This document shows, in pieces, positions 37,888-46,768 of a DNA stretch of 64,000 nt (within the stretch, counting starts at the first letter, position 1; every line of letters starts with the position of its first letter). The notes beneath the pieces were generated by a model. The model was given only the letters and a program-made list of their open reading frames with translations. It was not told where the DNA came from and searched no databases. Origin of the DNA: Mycobacterium kiyosense (GTDB lineage Bacteria > Actinomycetota > Actinomycetes > Mycobacteriales > Mycobacteriaceae). Location of the stretch: assembly GCA_021654635.1 (NCBI GenBank), contig AP025179.1:4588001-4652000 (forward strand), in the 5' to 3' direction. Both the position numbers and the translations under genes were made by a program.

Positions 37888-38432
37888 GTGCCACGCTGCC
37901 CGCGGTCGTGCGGGACGAGGCCAGCGCCGCGTTCTTCGACGCGGCGTCTCGCGGCGAGTTGCTGGTCAAGCGGGGCCCGTCCGGGACCGTCCTGCCCCCA
38001 GAGGCGCGCACCGATCCGACGACCGGCTCGTCGGACCTGGAGCCGTGGGTTGCCACCGGCGAGGGGACACTGGTGAGTTGGGCCGTCGTGCACCGCGCAC
38101 CGCTGCCCGCGCTGGCCGCGTCGGTGCCCTACGTCACCGCCATCGTCGAATTGACCGAGGGCCCATGGCTGTTGGTACGGCTCCTCGTCGACGAGCCCGA
38201 TCGGCTGAGTGTCGGCGATCCGGTGCGGGTGCGCTTTCTACGTTCGGGTGATGGAGCAGAAGGCGAACAGGGTTGCGAGGTGTTACCGGTGTTCGAGCTC
38301 GCTTCGGGATGCTGGGTGAGGCTGCGGATCTTTCGCTCTGCATCCGTTCAGCCACCGGTAAACGTGCGTTCCCGCACCTTTCCGTTTACAGCTGTGCCCG
38401 ATCTTGCAGGTATCGCTTCAGGTCGCCGATGA
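37884..38432 (+). CDS. DUF35-like OB-fold protein lacking zinc-ribbon cysteines
   Basis: The protein has 182 residues. Residues 14-35 follow the DUF35 start (FFDAASRGELLVKRGP), and 55-136 follow the OB-fold to LPVF, but none of the four zinc-ribbon cysteines is present. After LPVF at 134-137 the sequence is no longer DUF35-like and runs 46 bases into the convergent SRPBCC gene, so the tail may be an artefact of a small indel. It overlaps the thiolase-like gene (ATGA) and should be its partner. The order, thiolase then DUF35, is reversed relative to the other two pairs. Confidence 0.72.
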   Translation: MSATLPAVVRDEASAAFFDAASRGELLVKRGPSGTVLPPEARTDPTTGSSDLEPWVATGEGTLVSWAVVHRAPLPALAASVPYVTAIVELTEGPWLLVRLLVDEPDRLSVGDPVRVRFLRSGDGAEGEQGCEVLPVFELASGCWVRLRIFRSASVQPPVNVRSRTFPFTAVPDLAGIASGRR

Positions 38433-38839
38433 ACTCGGTGTAGATCGCTTGGGAAGACCGCGGTGACTTCGTCGAGAACGTTGTGCTCGCAGTCGAACTC
38501 GCCGTACCACTCGAGGAACGTCGTCCCGGTCTCGGTGATCGGCAATGCATGAACGGTTCCGCGATACGTCGACACCGGGAACGGGATCTCGTCGGCGAAC
38601 TCGTAACTGTACCGGCGGCCCGGGGCGTCGTAACCGATCAGTCGCTCGCGGGCCGTCTGCCCGTCGGGCTCAAGGGTGAGTCTCCGCACCGACCCGACCG
38701 TTGCCGGGCCCGAACCGTTCTCGGACTCACTGGCCCGGATGCGGGCGATCCATCGGGGCAGACCGTGAAAGTCGCCGAGAACCGCCCACACGGCGTCGAC
38801 GTCGGCGTCGATGGTGCAACTGACGTAGGCGAGGCTCAT
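38386..38839 (-). pseudogene. SRPBCC family protein with a C-terminal frameshift
   Basis: The intact part has the START-like pattern: CTIDADVDAVWAVLGDFHGLPRW in two parts, then FLEWYGEFDC. Near 38447-38452 the frame appears shifted by one base. In the corrected frame the protein ends with IYTEFIGDLKRYLQD and a TAA at 38386-38388, the expected last helix. Uncorrected, it ends at 38348 with a basic nonsense tail. It converges on the DUF35 gene. The ligand is unknown. Confidence 0.75.
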
Positions 38840-38967
38840 TGGTCTCCGATCGGTGGCGGATCAACGTCCCGACCAGATTGTCCTGCTGCGGCGGGCGCGG
38901 GTGATCGGCGGCAGTTGACGTTACGCCACCGCACAGTTCGAGCCGCGTCAGGATGCGGCTGTGATCG

Positions 38968-39000
38968 TTGACACGTCGTAACCTACTGAAATAAGGTTTT
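38968..39000 (+). promoter_or_regulatory. promoter TTGACA with overlapping palindrome GTAACCT-N9-AGGTTTT
   Basis: TTGACA (38968-38973) is followed by a copy of the recurrent palindrome (38978-39000) covering the expected -10 spacing. It lies 64 bp before the acyl-CoA ligase start at 39064. The arms agree with the perfect site at five of seven and six of seven positions. Confidence 0.6.
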
Positions 39001-39063
39001 TGCGTTGGCGGCGATTCCCGGCCGGCCGCGCCATGACCTGTCCAAAGGGAGAGAGCGCATGCG

Positions 39064-40585
39064 ATGACCGAACTGGTGACCGACGGTCTGAGCTATTGGG
39101 CGAGGCAATCCCCCCACCGTGCCGCCATCGTGTTCGACGGCGTGGATAGCGTCGACTACGCGGCTCTGGATCGCTGGACCGACAGTGCCGCAACGCATCT
39201 GGCCGCTGCGCTCAGTCCTGGGGAGCGGGTCGGGATCATCGGTGACAACAGCCTGGAGTGGGTCGTCGCAGCAATCGGAGCCCTCAAGTTGGGGGCCGTC
39301 GTCGTCCCCTTCAACAATCGCTTCACCCCCGACGAGCTGCGCTATCTGATCGACGACTCCGGCCCCAGCCTGATCCTCGCCGACGCCGCCCACCAGAGCC
39401 GGGCATCGGCGGCCAGACAAGGGACCACAACGCAGCTTTGGCGTCTAGAGGATTTCACCGGGTTGCGTCATCAGCAATGCCCCGCGGTTGCGCGCCGCGA
39501 GGAGGGAGGCGCAGCCGGACGACATCACGCAAATTGTCTACACCAGTGGAACGACTTCGCACCCAAAAGGTGTCGTCTTCACCCACCGCAGCACGTTCAA
39601 CCTGGTCGCGGACCTGGCCATCACCGAACCCGCACTTCGGCCCGGTGCCCGAATCATCTACACCCTGTCGATGTCGGGGGCCCCGGGACTGCTCTGGCAC
39701 ATTCTGCACCCGTTGATCCGGGGTATGACTATCTACTACGAGCGTGGCTTCGATGCCGCGACCACGCTACACCGACTCGCCGACGAGCGGATCCAGATCC
39801 TTTCAGGCGTACCTGTTCTCTACGAGCGCATGGCGTCCCATCCGGATTTCGGGTCGGTCGACCTGTCGGCACTGGAACTGGCGACGGTCGCGGGTGCCCC
39901 GGCCCCCATCGCGACGATGAAGTCCTGGCTGAGCAAGGGTGTCGTCGTGCAGCAGGCCTACGGAATGACGGAACTGGGGGGGCTTTCCACCATCAACCCC
40001 AAGGAGCAGGCCGGCCAGTGGCCTGAATCAATCGGTGATGGAACGGTTTTCACGCGCCTGCGGGTGGTGCGGCCCGACGGCACCGACTGCGAGCCCGGCG
40101 AGCCCGGCGAGATCATCGTGTCCGGTCCGGGCATCGCGCCGGGGTATTGGCGAAACGAGGACGCTTACGCCGCCGCGATGCGTGCCGGCTGGTTTCACAG
40201 CGGCGACGTTGGTATCAAGGACGCCAACGGGATTCGCGTCGTGGACCGGCTCAAAGACATCATCATCACGGGCGGTTTCAACGTCGCCCCCTCCGAGATC
40301 GAGGCGGTGGTCAGCGCGCTACCCGGCGTGCTCGAGACGTGCGTGGTGTCGGCGTCCGACCCGAAATTCGGTGAGGTGCCTGCGACTGTCATCTACACCG
40401 AAGAGAACCTGACTGCGCAAGCAGTGATCGAACACTGTCGAGCACATCTTGCCGGCTACAAAGTGCCGCGCCACGTCATCATCCAACACACGCCGTTACC
40501 ACGGATGGCCAGCGGGAAGATCGCCCGACGCCAAATCCGCGAGGCTCACCCCGAGCTGATGTCAGACACTCAAGCGGTCGGCTGA
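39064..40585 (+). pseudogene. AMP-forming acyl-CoA ligase, one frameshift
   Basis: The ATG follows GGGAGAGAG. The first 130 codons give the N-terminal ANL domain (GIIGDNSLEWVVAAIGALKLGAVVVPFNN, in parts). Between about 39450 and 39490 one extra base moves the reading to the next frame, where YTSGTTSHPKGVVF (P-loop), YGMTELGG, HSGDVG, DRLKD and ASGKIARR complete the enzyme. Corrected length is 506 residues, like the ligase at 23473. It activates a carboxylate substrate or intermediate. It converges with the TetR gene at 40597. Confidence 0.85.
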
Positions 40586-40596
40586 GGCCACCGGTT

Positions 40597-41310
40597 TCAG
40601 GAGGCTGTCGGCTCTTTGAGTTCCGCAGTGGCAGAGCCGAACTCATTCCAATGTAGCGGTGGCGGCGCTGTCTCGGGGACCTGCGGCGCCGCGCCGCGCA
40701 GGAAACTACGAATCGACTCGGCGAACACGCCGGTGGCGGATCGCTGATTGGCGGCGGCGGCCGCGACCAGCACCGGTTCGGTGGCCGGATCGGCGTTGGC
40801 AAATAGGCGCCCCCTGCCCTCGTCACCATGCATCGCTTCGGTGACGCCGGCGCCCAAAACCAGTTTGTCCAGCCCATCCATGATCAACACCACTTGCTCC
40901 AGCGGCACGCCGATCTCGATCAGATACGCCGCGGACTTGTTGTAGTTGCGGATGAGCACATCGCGCGGCATGAACTGCAGCAGCAGCGGCACCGCATTGT
41001 GGTGCCGCAATATCGATTCACGAAACGCCAGACTCAGCGCCACAAGCCACTCCATCCAGTTGGGCACCGACGTAGGGTCGGGTAACCGCGTCTCGACCAC
41101 TATCGCCCGCGCCACCGCCTTCAAGATCTCCGCCTTGTCCTCGAAATGGTGATACAACGACGGCGCTTGCACATTGAGCTCCCGCGCGAGGCGGGGCAGG
41201 CTGAACGCGTCCAAGCCTTCCGTATCGATGATGCGCAACGACGCCTCCACTACGGCGTCACGACGGATTAAGGGCTTGGAGGGACGGGGCATGGTCACAT
41301 TATCGACCAT
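40597..41310 (-). CDS. TetR/AcrR family transcriptional regulator, likely reader of the recurrent palindrome
   Basis: The protein has 237 residues (231 if started at the ATG at 41292). The helix-turn-helix FSLPRLARELNVQAPSLYHHF is followed by a TetR_C domain with a Leu-rich helix. The perfect TAAACCT-N9-AGGTTTA palindrome sits 32 bp upstream of the start, as expected for autoregulation. Related sites precede most units from 16.6 to 39 kb. It may therefore be the repressor of the catabolic block, with a CoA thioester or substrate as inducer; that is inference. Confidence 0.87.
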   Translation of the reverse strand: MVDNVTMPRPSKPLIRRDAVVEASLRIIDTEGLDAFSLPRLARELNVQAPSLYHHFEDKAEILKAVARAIVVETRLPDPTSVPNWMEWLVALSLAFRESILRHHNAVPLLLQFMPRDVLIRNYNKSAAYLIEIGVPLEQVVLIMDGLDKLVLGAGVTEAMHGDEGRGRLFANADPATEPVLVAAAAANQRSATGVFAESIRSFLRGAAPQVPETAPPPLHWNEFGSATAELKEPTAS

Positions 41311-41341
41311 CGGTTGCTCAAACGCAGCAACGCGGCCGAGA

Positions 41342-41364
41342 TAAACCTAAAATCAGCAGGTTTA
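41342..41364. promoter_or_regulatory. perfect palindrome TAAACCT-N9-AGGTTTA (type site of the set)
   Basis: Two perfect 7-bp arms flank a nine-base spacer just before the TetR gene (start 41310), abutting the stop of the membrane-protein gene. It is the best copy of the motif found at 16946, 17135, 27810, 27942, 32606 and 38978. Confidence 0.78.
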
Positions 41365-42120
41365 CTACCTGCTGGCCTCGCTCGGCACGGCCTGACCACT
41401 GGCAGCCGCGACGGCGCTCACATCAGTTGCCGAGCGCTCGGCGCGGCGACTGGCACGCAACATCAGCCACGTCATCGTCACCATCCAGATGAAGAACGAC
41501 ACACAGAGCAACCACCAGGCCAGAATCCCGTTCCAGGCCACGGGGCCGCCGTGCACAAAAACGACGAAACTGCCCGGCGCGACGCCCAGTGCGGTCCAGA
41601 TGTTGAGGTAGGCAGACCAGCGTGGCAGCAGTGGCTGTGGGCGACGATCGGAGAACACCACGATCGCGATGATCGCCATCTGGACCATCGCGGTTCCGAC
41701 CACCCCGACGTACGGCAACCACGCCAGGTCATTGAGCATCTGGACGGTCTCGGGGCTGCGCTCAGCCCGGTACGCCGCGGTCTGCCACACCAGCTGCGGG
41801 AAGATGAACTCGAGGATCAAGCACGATCCGGCGATCAGCTGGGCCGTTGCCAGCGGCGAATCGCTGCCCGCGATCCGACGGATCTGATGGGTCAGGGCCG
41901 CGACGAAAAATGCCAGAAAAGGCGCTGCCGCGGTGGCGACCCACAGGCCCGCCCGGATCCGGCCTCGGTGTTCGGCGAACATCCGCGCTACTGCTTCGGC
42001 GCTCATACCCGGGGCCGGCGGCGGGATGAAGCCCGCCAGCAGCCAGAAACCGACAAAGAACAACGGAGCGAAAGTGATTCCGCCCCAGATGCAGACGCGC
42101 TGTTGTCGCTCCGTCATCAT
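41365..42120 (-). CDS. six-TM integral membrane protein, paralogue 2 of 3
   Basis: The protein has 251 residues and about six hydrophobic segments. AGFIPPPAPG, LPRWSAYLNIW and AWNGILAWWL align with the proteins at 4146 and 61872. The function is unknown. Its ATG overlaps the stop of a relic FAD-binding reading frame (42117-42290). It shares its downstream end with the operator of the TetR at 40597 and may be co-transcribed with that gene. Confidence 0.72.
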   Translation of the reverse strand: MMTERQQRVCIWGGITFAPLFFVGFWLLAGFIPPPAPGMSAEAVARMFAEHRGRIRAGLWVATAAAPFLAFFVAALTHQIRRIAGSDSPLATAQLIAGSCLILEFIFPQLVWQTAAYRAERSPETVQMLNDLAWLPYVGVVGTAMVQMAIIAIVVFSDRRPQPLLPRWSAYLNIWTALGVAPGSFVVFVHGGPVAWNGILAWWLLCVSFFIWMVTMTWLMLRASRRAERSATDVSAVAAASGQAVPSEASR

Positions 42121-42290
42121 GGCCGCGCCTGTCGTGCAGTGTCGGGACAGGACTCGGCCGAGGTGCGCATGTTCCCGCCCACATGGTCGGCGGAGCTCAG
42201 CACTCGTAGCGCGGCGATAACTCGCGACAACCGAGGCACCGCAACCAACCCCGAGGGCCCACCGCCGCCGACGACGACATCAGCAGTCAT
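42117..42290 (-). pseudogene. relic of an FAD-binding oxidoreductase N-terminus
   Basis: A 57-codon frame reads ADVVVGGGGPSGLVAVPRL, then RVLSSADHVGGNMRT. This aligns with the N-terminal dinucleotide-binding region of the oxidoreductase at 45268 (DDVIVVGGGPSGLAAAHRL, then RILEAADRVGGKMST). The fold motif GxGxxG is degraded and nothing follows the first 45 residues. It looks like the remnant of a duplicated gene, or a decayed copy, of the 45268 type. Confidence 0.62.
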
Positions 42291-42297
42291 CGGCGCA

Positions 42298-43314
42298 CTA
42301 CCGTTTGAAGGCGTCGATGATCTGCAGGTAGCAGTCCTCGGACTCCTCGGCGGTGAACGGCGGCACATAGGACGTGTGCAAAGCCAGGTGCGGCAAACCC
42401 TTGTAGTTGTCCAGTTTCTGGCGACACTCCTCCGGCGTCCCGGTGATGGAGAACAGCTCCACAAGCTCTTCGGGGGTGTCCTCGAACGCGGCCAGTCCCT
42501 TTTGCATCATCGAAATCCGCAACTCGTTGACCAGGTCCTGCACGCCCTCGATCTCGGCGACAACGTCAGAAACCGGATGGGCGATGTAGAAACCGACGTG
42601 CTTCTTCGCGCGCGCCAGAGCGACATCACGGTCGGGGTGCACGCAGCAGATGACCTCGCACGCCAAATCGAGCGCATCCGGATCACGACCGGTCGAACGT
42701 GCGCCCTCGGCGATGTTGGGTAACACGATCTGCTCGAAAAACTTTGGCGTCCATAGGTATCCGACCCATCCGTCGGCCTTGGCTCCGCACAACTTCAACA
42801 TCTGCGGCCGCATACCCGCAACCAGGATCGGGATCTGCGGGCGCACCATCTCCCGCAGCCCCCACGGGTTGATCGGCGGGGCGACGAAGTTGTAGAACGA
42901 ACCGCTGTAGGGCTTGACCTCTTCACCGGCGAGGTATGCCCAGGACCGGCGCAACACATCGACGTATTCACTGAGCCGCTTGATCGGCTTGTTGAAGTCG
43001 GTGGAGTGGAAGGACTCCAGAAACTCCGGAACTCCGGTACCGAGGCCGAATCTCATCCGGCCTCCGGACAGCTCGTCGACATCGGCCGCTGCATTGGCCG
43101 CTTCGAACGGCGAGCGGTTGAATGCCGTCGCCAGCCCCGAGCAGAGTTCGATGTTGGAGGTGGCCAAGGCCGACGTGGCCAGCATCGCAAACGGATTGCG
43201 GTATACCTCATAGGTCCACACCGAATCCAAGCCCGCCTCGTCGGCCATCCGCGCGTAATCCGGTATGCGCGAAAGCGCTGCCGTGCGACTGGGCATTGTG
43301 ATTCCAAGTTTCAA
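42298..43314 (-). CDS. LLM class flavin/F420-dependent oxidoreductase
   Basis: The protein has 338 residues. The TTG start (43314) encodes the usual KLGITMPSR opening, with AAAGGGG nine bases upstream. DSVWTYEVYRNPFAMLA, GRMRFGLGTGVPEF and a PQIPILVAGMRP strand are typical of the F420-dependent LLM TIM barrel. The C-terminal WTSYVPP-like end is replaced by LHTSYVPPFT. It follows the LLM gene at 43330 after 15 bases. The substrate is unknown. Confidence 0.88.
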   Translation of the reverse strand: MKLGITMPSRTAALSRIPDYARMADEAGLDSVWTYEVYRNPFAMLATSALATSNIELCSGLATAFNRSPFEAANAAADVDELSGGRMRFGLGTGVPEFLESFHSTDFNKPIKRLSEYVDVLRRSWAYLAGEEVKPYSGSFYNFVAPPINPWGLREMVRPQIPILVAGMRPQMLKLCGAKADGWVGYLWTPKFFEQIVLPNIAEGARSTGRDPDALDLACEVICCVHPDRDVALARAKKHVGFYIAHPVSDVVAEIEGVQDLVNELRISMMQKGLAAFEDTPEELVELFSITGTPEECRQKLDNYKGLPHLALHTSYVPPFTAEESEDCYLQIIDAFKR

Positions 43315-43329
43315 GGCCCCAAACCCCTT

Positions 43330-44373
43330 TCAGGTTGAACTACCAACTGTTTCGTACAAAGCGGGCATGACGGTTCGCGCAAAGCGTTCCTGGTTGGCCA
43401 GCGCCACGGCCGGCGTCAGATTGCCGAACGCCGAGACGACGATGAGGCCGCCGGCATCGGTGCGGCGCACTATCTCTCGGGTCTGCTCGATGACCTCGTC
43501 GGGTGTCCCCCACGGCTGCAGCTCGGCCAGGAAGTGCGCGAACTGCTCGTGACCATGCTTGGCGATGGTCCGCGCGATGTTGCCGTAATACTCGTAACCG
43601 GGTACTCGCGCCGTTGCCTCATCGGCGAACCCGTAGTGATCGATCGTCGAACGGTAGTAATTGACCACCTGCTCGAAGTATTCGGCGGCGGTGTCGCGAT
43701 CCTCGTGACAGGCATTGAAGATGACGACCATCGGCTTGGGCGGGTCACCTTCGCGGTACCGGCGATAGTGCTCACGGTAACGCTCCACGTCACCGACCGT
43801 TTGCTCCCAGGGTTTTTGCAAGAAAATCATGATCCCGGCGCCCAGCCGCGCCAGCACCTCGGCGGACTCCGGCGAGATCGACGAAGCAAATACCCGCCCG
43901 CGCAACGGAGCCAAGGGGGCCGGCCGCAGATCCACACCGCGGATTCGTCCGGTTTCGAACGCGTCCAGCAGCTCGGCGGCGTACTGATCGAACAGCTGGC
44001 GGGAGCGCCCCATCTCGACGCCGAAGCCGTCGAACTCCTGACGCGCCAGACCGCGCCCCATGCCGAGGATCAGCCTTCCGCCCGAGAGGTGATCGAGCAC
44101 GCACGCGTGTTCGGCCAACCGAATCGGGTCGTGCCACGGCAATACCGACACCATCGTGCCCAGCTGAACCCGGTGCGTCCGCCCCGCAACCCAGGTCAGG
44201 AACTGCAGTGGATCCGTCGACATCGAGTAACCCGCGAAATGATGCTCCACCGCCCACACCGAATCGAAGCCGAGCGACTCGGCCCGGTCGGCAAGCGCCA
44301 TCTCCGCCTGCCAGACCTCGCCATCCGGTCGGCCGTCAAGGTTCTGGAAGAAGTGTCCGTGCCCGATACGCAT
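43330..44373 (-). CDS. LLM class flavin-dependent oxidoreductase
   Basis: The protein has 347 residues when started at the ATG at 44373 (RIGHGHFFQNLDG), which has AGGAG twelve bases upstream. The frame extends to 44463 without further homology. EHHFAGYSMS, VQLGTMVSVLPWHDP and GGRLILGMGRGLA are bacterial-luciferase-like monooxygenase motifs. It is the first gene of a two-LLM minus-strand unit. The palindrome GTGAACGATCGTTGAC lies about 100 bp upstream. The substrate is unknown. Confidence 0.87.
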   Translation of the reverse strand: MRIGHGHFFQNLDGRPDGEVWQAEMALADRAESLGFDSVWAVEHHFAGYSMSTDPLQFLTWVAGRTHRVQLGTMVSVLPWHDPIRLAEHACVLDHLSGGRLILGMGRGLARQEFDGFGVEMGRSRQLFDQYAAELLDAFETGRIRGVDLRPAPLAPLRGRVFASSISPESAEVLARLGAGIMIFLQKPWEQTVGDVERYREHYRRYREGDPPKPMVVIFNACHEDRDTAAEYFEQVVNYYRSTIDHYGFADEATARVPGYEYYGNIARTIAKHGHEQFAHFLAELQPWGTPDEVIEQTREIVRRTDAGGLIVVSAFGNLTPAVALANQERFARTVMPALYETVGSST

Positions 44374-44474
44374 GACGGATTGCGGCTCCTCAATCATGGC
44401 CGCGACTCTGAACGACCGTGTAGACAGAGCCGAACCGCAGCATGTTTTGGAGCATATCAGCACAGCCGACGACT

Positions 44475-44490
44475 GTGAACGATCGTTGAC
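44475..44490. promoter_or_regulatory. palindrome with core AACGATCGTT (GTN-AACG-NN-CGTT-NAC family)
   Basis: GTGAACGATCGTTGAC has a perfect 10-bp core and near-symmetrical flanks. It lies upstream of the LLM pair (start 44373). Similar sites occur before other unlinked units of the window. Confidence 0.5.
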
Positions 44491-44791
44491 TTCTGCACCA
44501 AGACAGCGTTAGTTCGGCCGCAGCGTTTCGCTTCGCTCGACGAAGGGCCTCGGCGCACTCTCTCGGTCAGGCCGTTGTGGGGCGTCCCCGTACTGAGCAC
44601 GTTGTCGAATGTCGGCCAGGAGTCCGCGGCCGGAGGTGTCCGGTTGAACCCGAGGCCATACCGTGCTTGCGGCGTCAACGCGGGCCTCGGTGCCGACGAC
44701 ATCTGACATTCGACGAGGTGACCGCCCCCTACTGCGACCGGACGTGCGCGAGGTCATAGCGTTCCGCCGCGCGCGGCGCGAGCACTATTGC
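44491..44791. other. 301-bp region without a recognisable gene
   Basis: Short open frames exist on both strands, but none has a recognisable domain, a ribosome site or plausible composition. The adjacent degenerate fragment at 44792 suggests this may be decayed coding sequence. Confidence 0.4.
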
Positions 44792-44962
44792 ACGCTGATG
44801 TTGCCAAACCTGTGGACGGGCAGTCCGAGCCACGGCGCGTTCGTGGCCCGCGAATTGGGCCTGCCGGCCGTGGTGAACACGCACGACGCGACGCGACGGC
44901 TGCGCTCGGGAGATCGCGTCCGAGTCGACGGATCGGCCGGCACGATAACCCGGATCCCATAA
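44792..44962 (+). pseudogene. relic of a PEP-utilising enzyme mobile (swivelling) domain
   Basis: A frame reading GSPSHGAFVARELGLPAV, then GDRVRVDGSAGTITRIP, ends at 44962. It matches the phosphohistidine swivelling domain shared by PEP synthase, PPDK and rifampicin phosphotransferase-like proteins, where SHxAxxARE carries the active His. The ATP-grasp and PEP-binding parts are absent upstream. It is therefore the C-terminal relic of a much larger gene. Confidence 0.65.
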
Positions 44963-45267
44963 ATGCCTACCTGGACTGATGCGAATAAGCCGAACTGCCG
45001 GACCGGTCGCTGTTAACGATCGGTTGCAGTCTAGATCTTTGTAATAGATTTGATCTAGCGTGTATTCGACGATTTTGGCAGTAATCGTTCTCCACGACGT
45101 TTGACCAGGAATAGAGTACCCGGGTACACGCACTCGGTGTTACACCAGAACCTGACGACCGCCATGGAATCAGGCCGAAACTCGGATTGAGAGGTGACCG
45201 ACGTGAACCTCGGCGCAGCGCAGATCTCGAATATCCGGCTCACCGACGCCTTCAAAGGCGTGCAGCG
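44963..45267. other. intergenic region, roughly 300 bp, with AT-rich promoter-like part
   Basis: A half-matching copy of the AACGATCG motif lies at 45012-45026 (GTTAACGATCGGTTG), followed by an unusually AT-rich stretch near 45030-45060. A possible 22-codon frame (45203-45271) ends overlapping the next start. I see no other gene. Confidence 0.4.
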
Positions 45268-45271
45268 GTGA
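45203..45271 (+). CDS. possible 22-residue leader frame overlapping the oxidoreductase start
   Basis: A GTG-started frame, VNLGAAQISNIRLTDAF onward, ends in a TGA that overlaps the GTG of the next gene (GTGA), the junction style used throughout the window. No homologue is recognised. It could be a translated leader peptide coupling to the oxidoreductase or the tail of a lost gene. Confidence 0.25.
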   Translation: MNLGAAQISNIRLTDAFKGVQR

Positions 45272-46611
45272 CCGGCCCGGAGAGGCCGGTCGATCCTGAT
45301 GACGTCATCGTCGTCGGCGGGGGTCCTTCGGGGCTCGCCGCGGCGCACCGGTTGGCGCAGGCGGGCGTGTCGGTCCGGATCCTGGAAGCCGCGGATCGCG
45401 TCGGCGGCAAGATGTCAACCAACCACCGTGCCGGCTACATCATCGACAACGGCGCTCTGTTCATCACCAGCACGTACGGCAACGTGCTGTCGATTGCCGA
45501 CCAGCTCGGCATGAGCGACGAGGTCGTTCCGGGCAGATTCGTACTGTCGGTGGTCCGCGATGGCGTTCTGCACGATCTCGACGGAGACCACCTGGTCTCC
45601 GCGATCGTCAAGACCAAACTGCTGTCGGTACGGGCCAAGGCAGAACTGGTCAAACTTGTCCCCGAGCTGGTGCGGTCACGCAAGGCCCTCTACGAACGCA
45701 TTCCGACGACCGGCGAGTACGACGTGGAGTCCGTGGACGAGTGGGCGCGTGCACACCTGAGTCGCGAGCTGCGGGAGTACCTGATCGGCGCGCTGATGCG
45801 TGGTATCGCGGCGACCTCGGGCCGAACGTCCTCGCGCGTAGACTTTTTGGCGCTGCTCACACTGCTCGGCGGTGCCAAGCTCCTGGCCTTCAAAGACGGT
45901 ATGAACTCCTACGCGGATCGCATAGCGCAGGACAAGAAGGTGGATCTTGGCGCGACCGTGGACAGCATCGAAGCCAGCGATGCCGGCGTAACCGTGAACT
46001 GGACCGACAGCGGGGGCGCACAACGGATCGAGCGGGCGGCGGCCTGTGTCGTGGCGACACCCGGAAAGATCACTGCGGAGCTGGTCCCGCAGCTCGACGA
46101 GTGGCGGCGACAATTCCTGCGGCGCGTCCACAACAATCCCTTCATGATCATCAGCGTCGGTCTGTCGCGCCGTCCACCGCTCGCTGCCACCTACGTCCTG
46201 ATACCGGAATCCGAGCATCCGTTCATCACCGGTGTGATGGTCGATCACAATAAGGCCGAGGGACGCGTTCCCGCGGGCAAAGGCCTTCTGACACTGACGA
46301 TTCTGGATACCTGGGGCCGCGATCACTGGGACGACGACGACGACGAGATCCGCCGGTCGGTCCTCGATGGTCTTCAAAAACTCTTGCCGTGGATCGCTGG
46401 GGCGGTCGATTTCGTCGACGTCAGCCGGTGGCATCTCGAAGTCAGTCCGATCGGCTTCTACCGCGATCTCGGCAGGTTCCGCGCCCTGTGCGAACAGGAC
46501 ACCCGCATCCAGCTCGCCGGCGACTCGCAGAGCATGCAGAACATCGAGGCCGCAACGACGACAGGGCTACGGGCGGCAGAACGACTACTCGCCACCGGAA
46601 TTCTGCGGTGA
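45268..46611 (+). CDS. NAD(P)/FAD-dependent oxidoreductase (protoporphyrinogen oxidase/amine oxidase type)
   Basis: The protein has 447 residues from the GTG at 45268, with AAAGG ten bases before. The FAD motif VGGGPSGLAAAHRL is followed by RILEAADRVGGKMST, and the C-terminal QLAGDSQSMQNIEAATTTGLRAAERL holds the second FAD contact. The family includes flavin oxidases, desaturases and squalene-type enzymes; the substrate is unknown. The open frame to 45187 adds basic residues unlike the family. A decayed relative lies at 42117-42290. Confidence 0.83.
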   Translation: MTGPERPVDPDDVIVVGGGPSGLAAAHRLAQAGVSVRILEAADRVGGKMSTNHRAGYIIDNGALFITSTYGNVLSIADQLGMSDEVVPGRFVLSVVRDGVLHDLDGDHLVSAIVKTKLLSVRAKAELVKLVPELVRSRKALYERIPTTGEYDVESVDEWARAHLSRELREYLIGALMRGIAATSGRTSSRVDFLALLTLLGGAKLLAFKDGMNSYADRIAQDKKVDLGATVDSIEASDAGVTVNWTDSGGAQRIERAAACVVATPGKITAELVPQLDEWRRQFLRRVHNNPFMIISVGLSRRPPLAATYVLIPESEHPFITGVMVDHNKAEGRVPAGKGLLTLTILDTWGRDHWDDDDDEIRRSVLDGLQKLLPWIAGAVDFVDVSRWHLEVSPIGFYRDLGRFRALCEQDTRIQLAGDSQSMQNIEAATTTGLRAAERLLATGILR

Positions 46612-46768
46612 CTGCTGTCCAAGCCGGCGCAGACCCATCGCCTCCCGCAGCATGATGTGCGCGAACCTTTGCGCCACTGCGCCACCAACCGGGTAGCGGC
46701 AACGAAAGGGCTTTCCTGGGACGGGGATTGGAAGCTCGCGTCGACGAAACCCGGCAGCTTCACCGGAG

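Noticed and set aside
44457..44702. A minus-strand frame of 81 residues as a gene
   Set aside because: No recognisable domain, no ribosome site, and it overlaps the operator-like palindrome; composition is not that of a mycobacterial protein.
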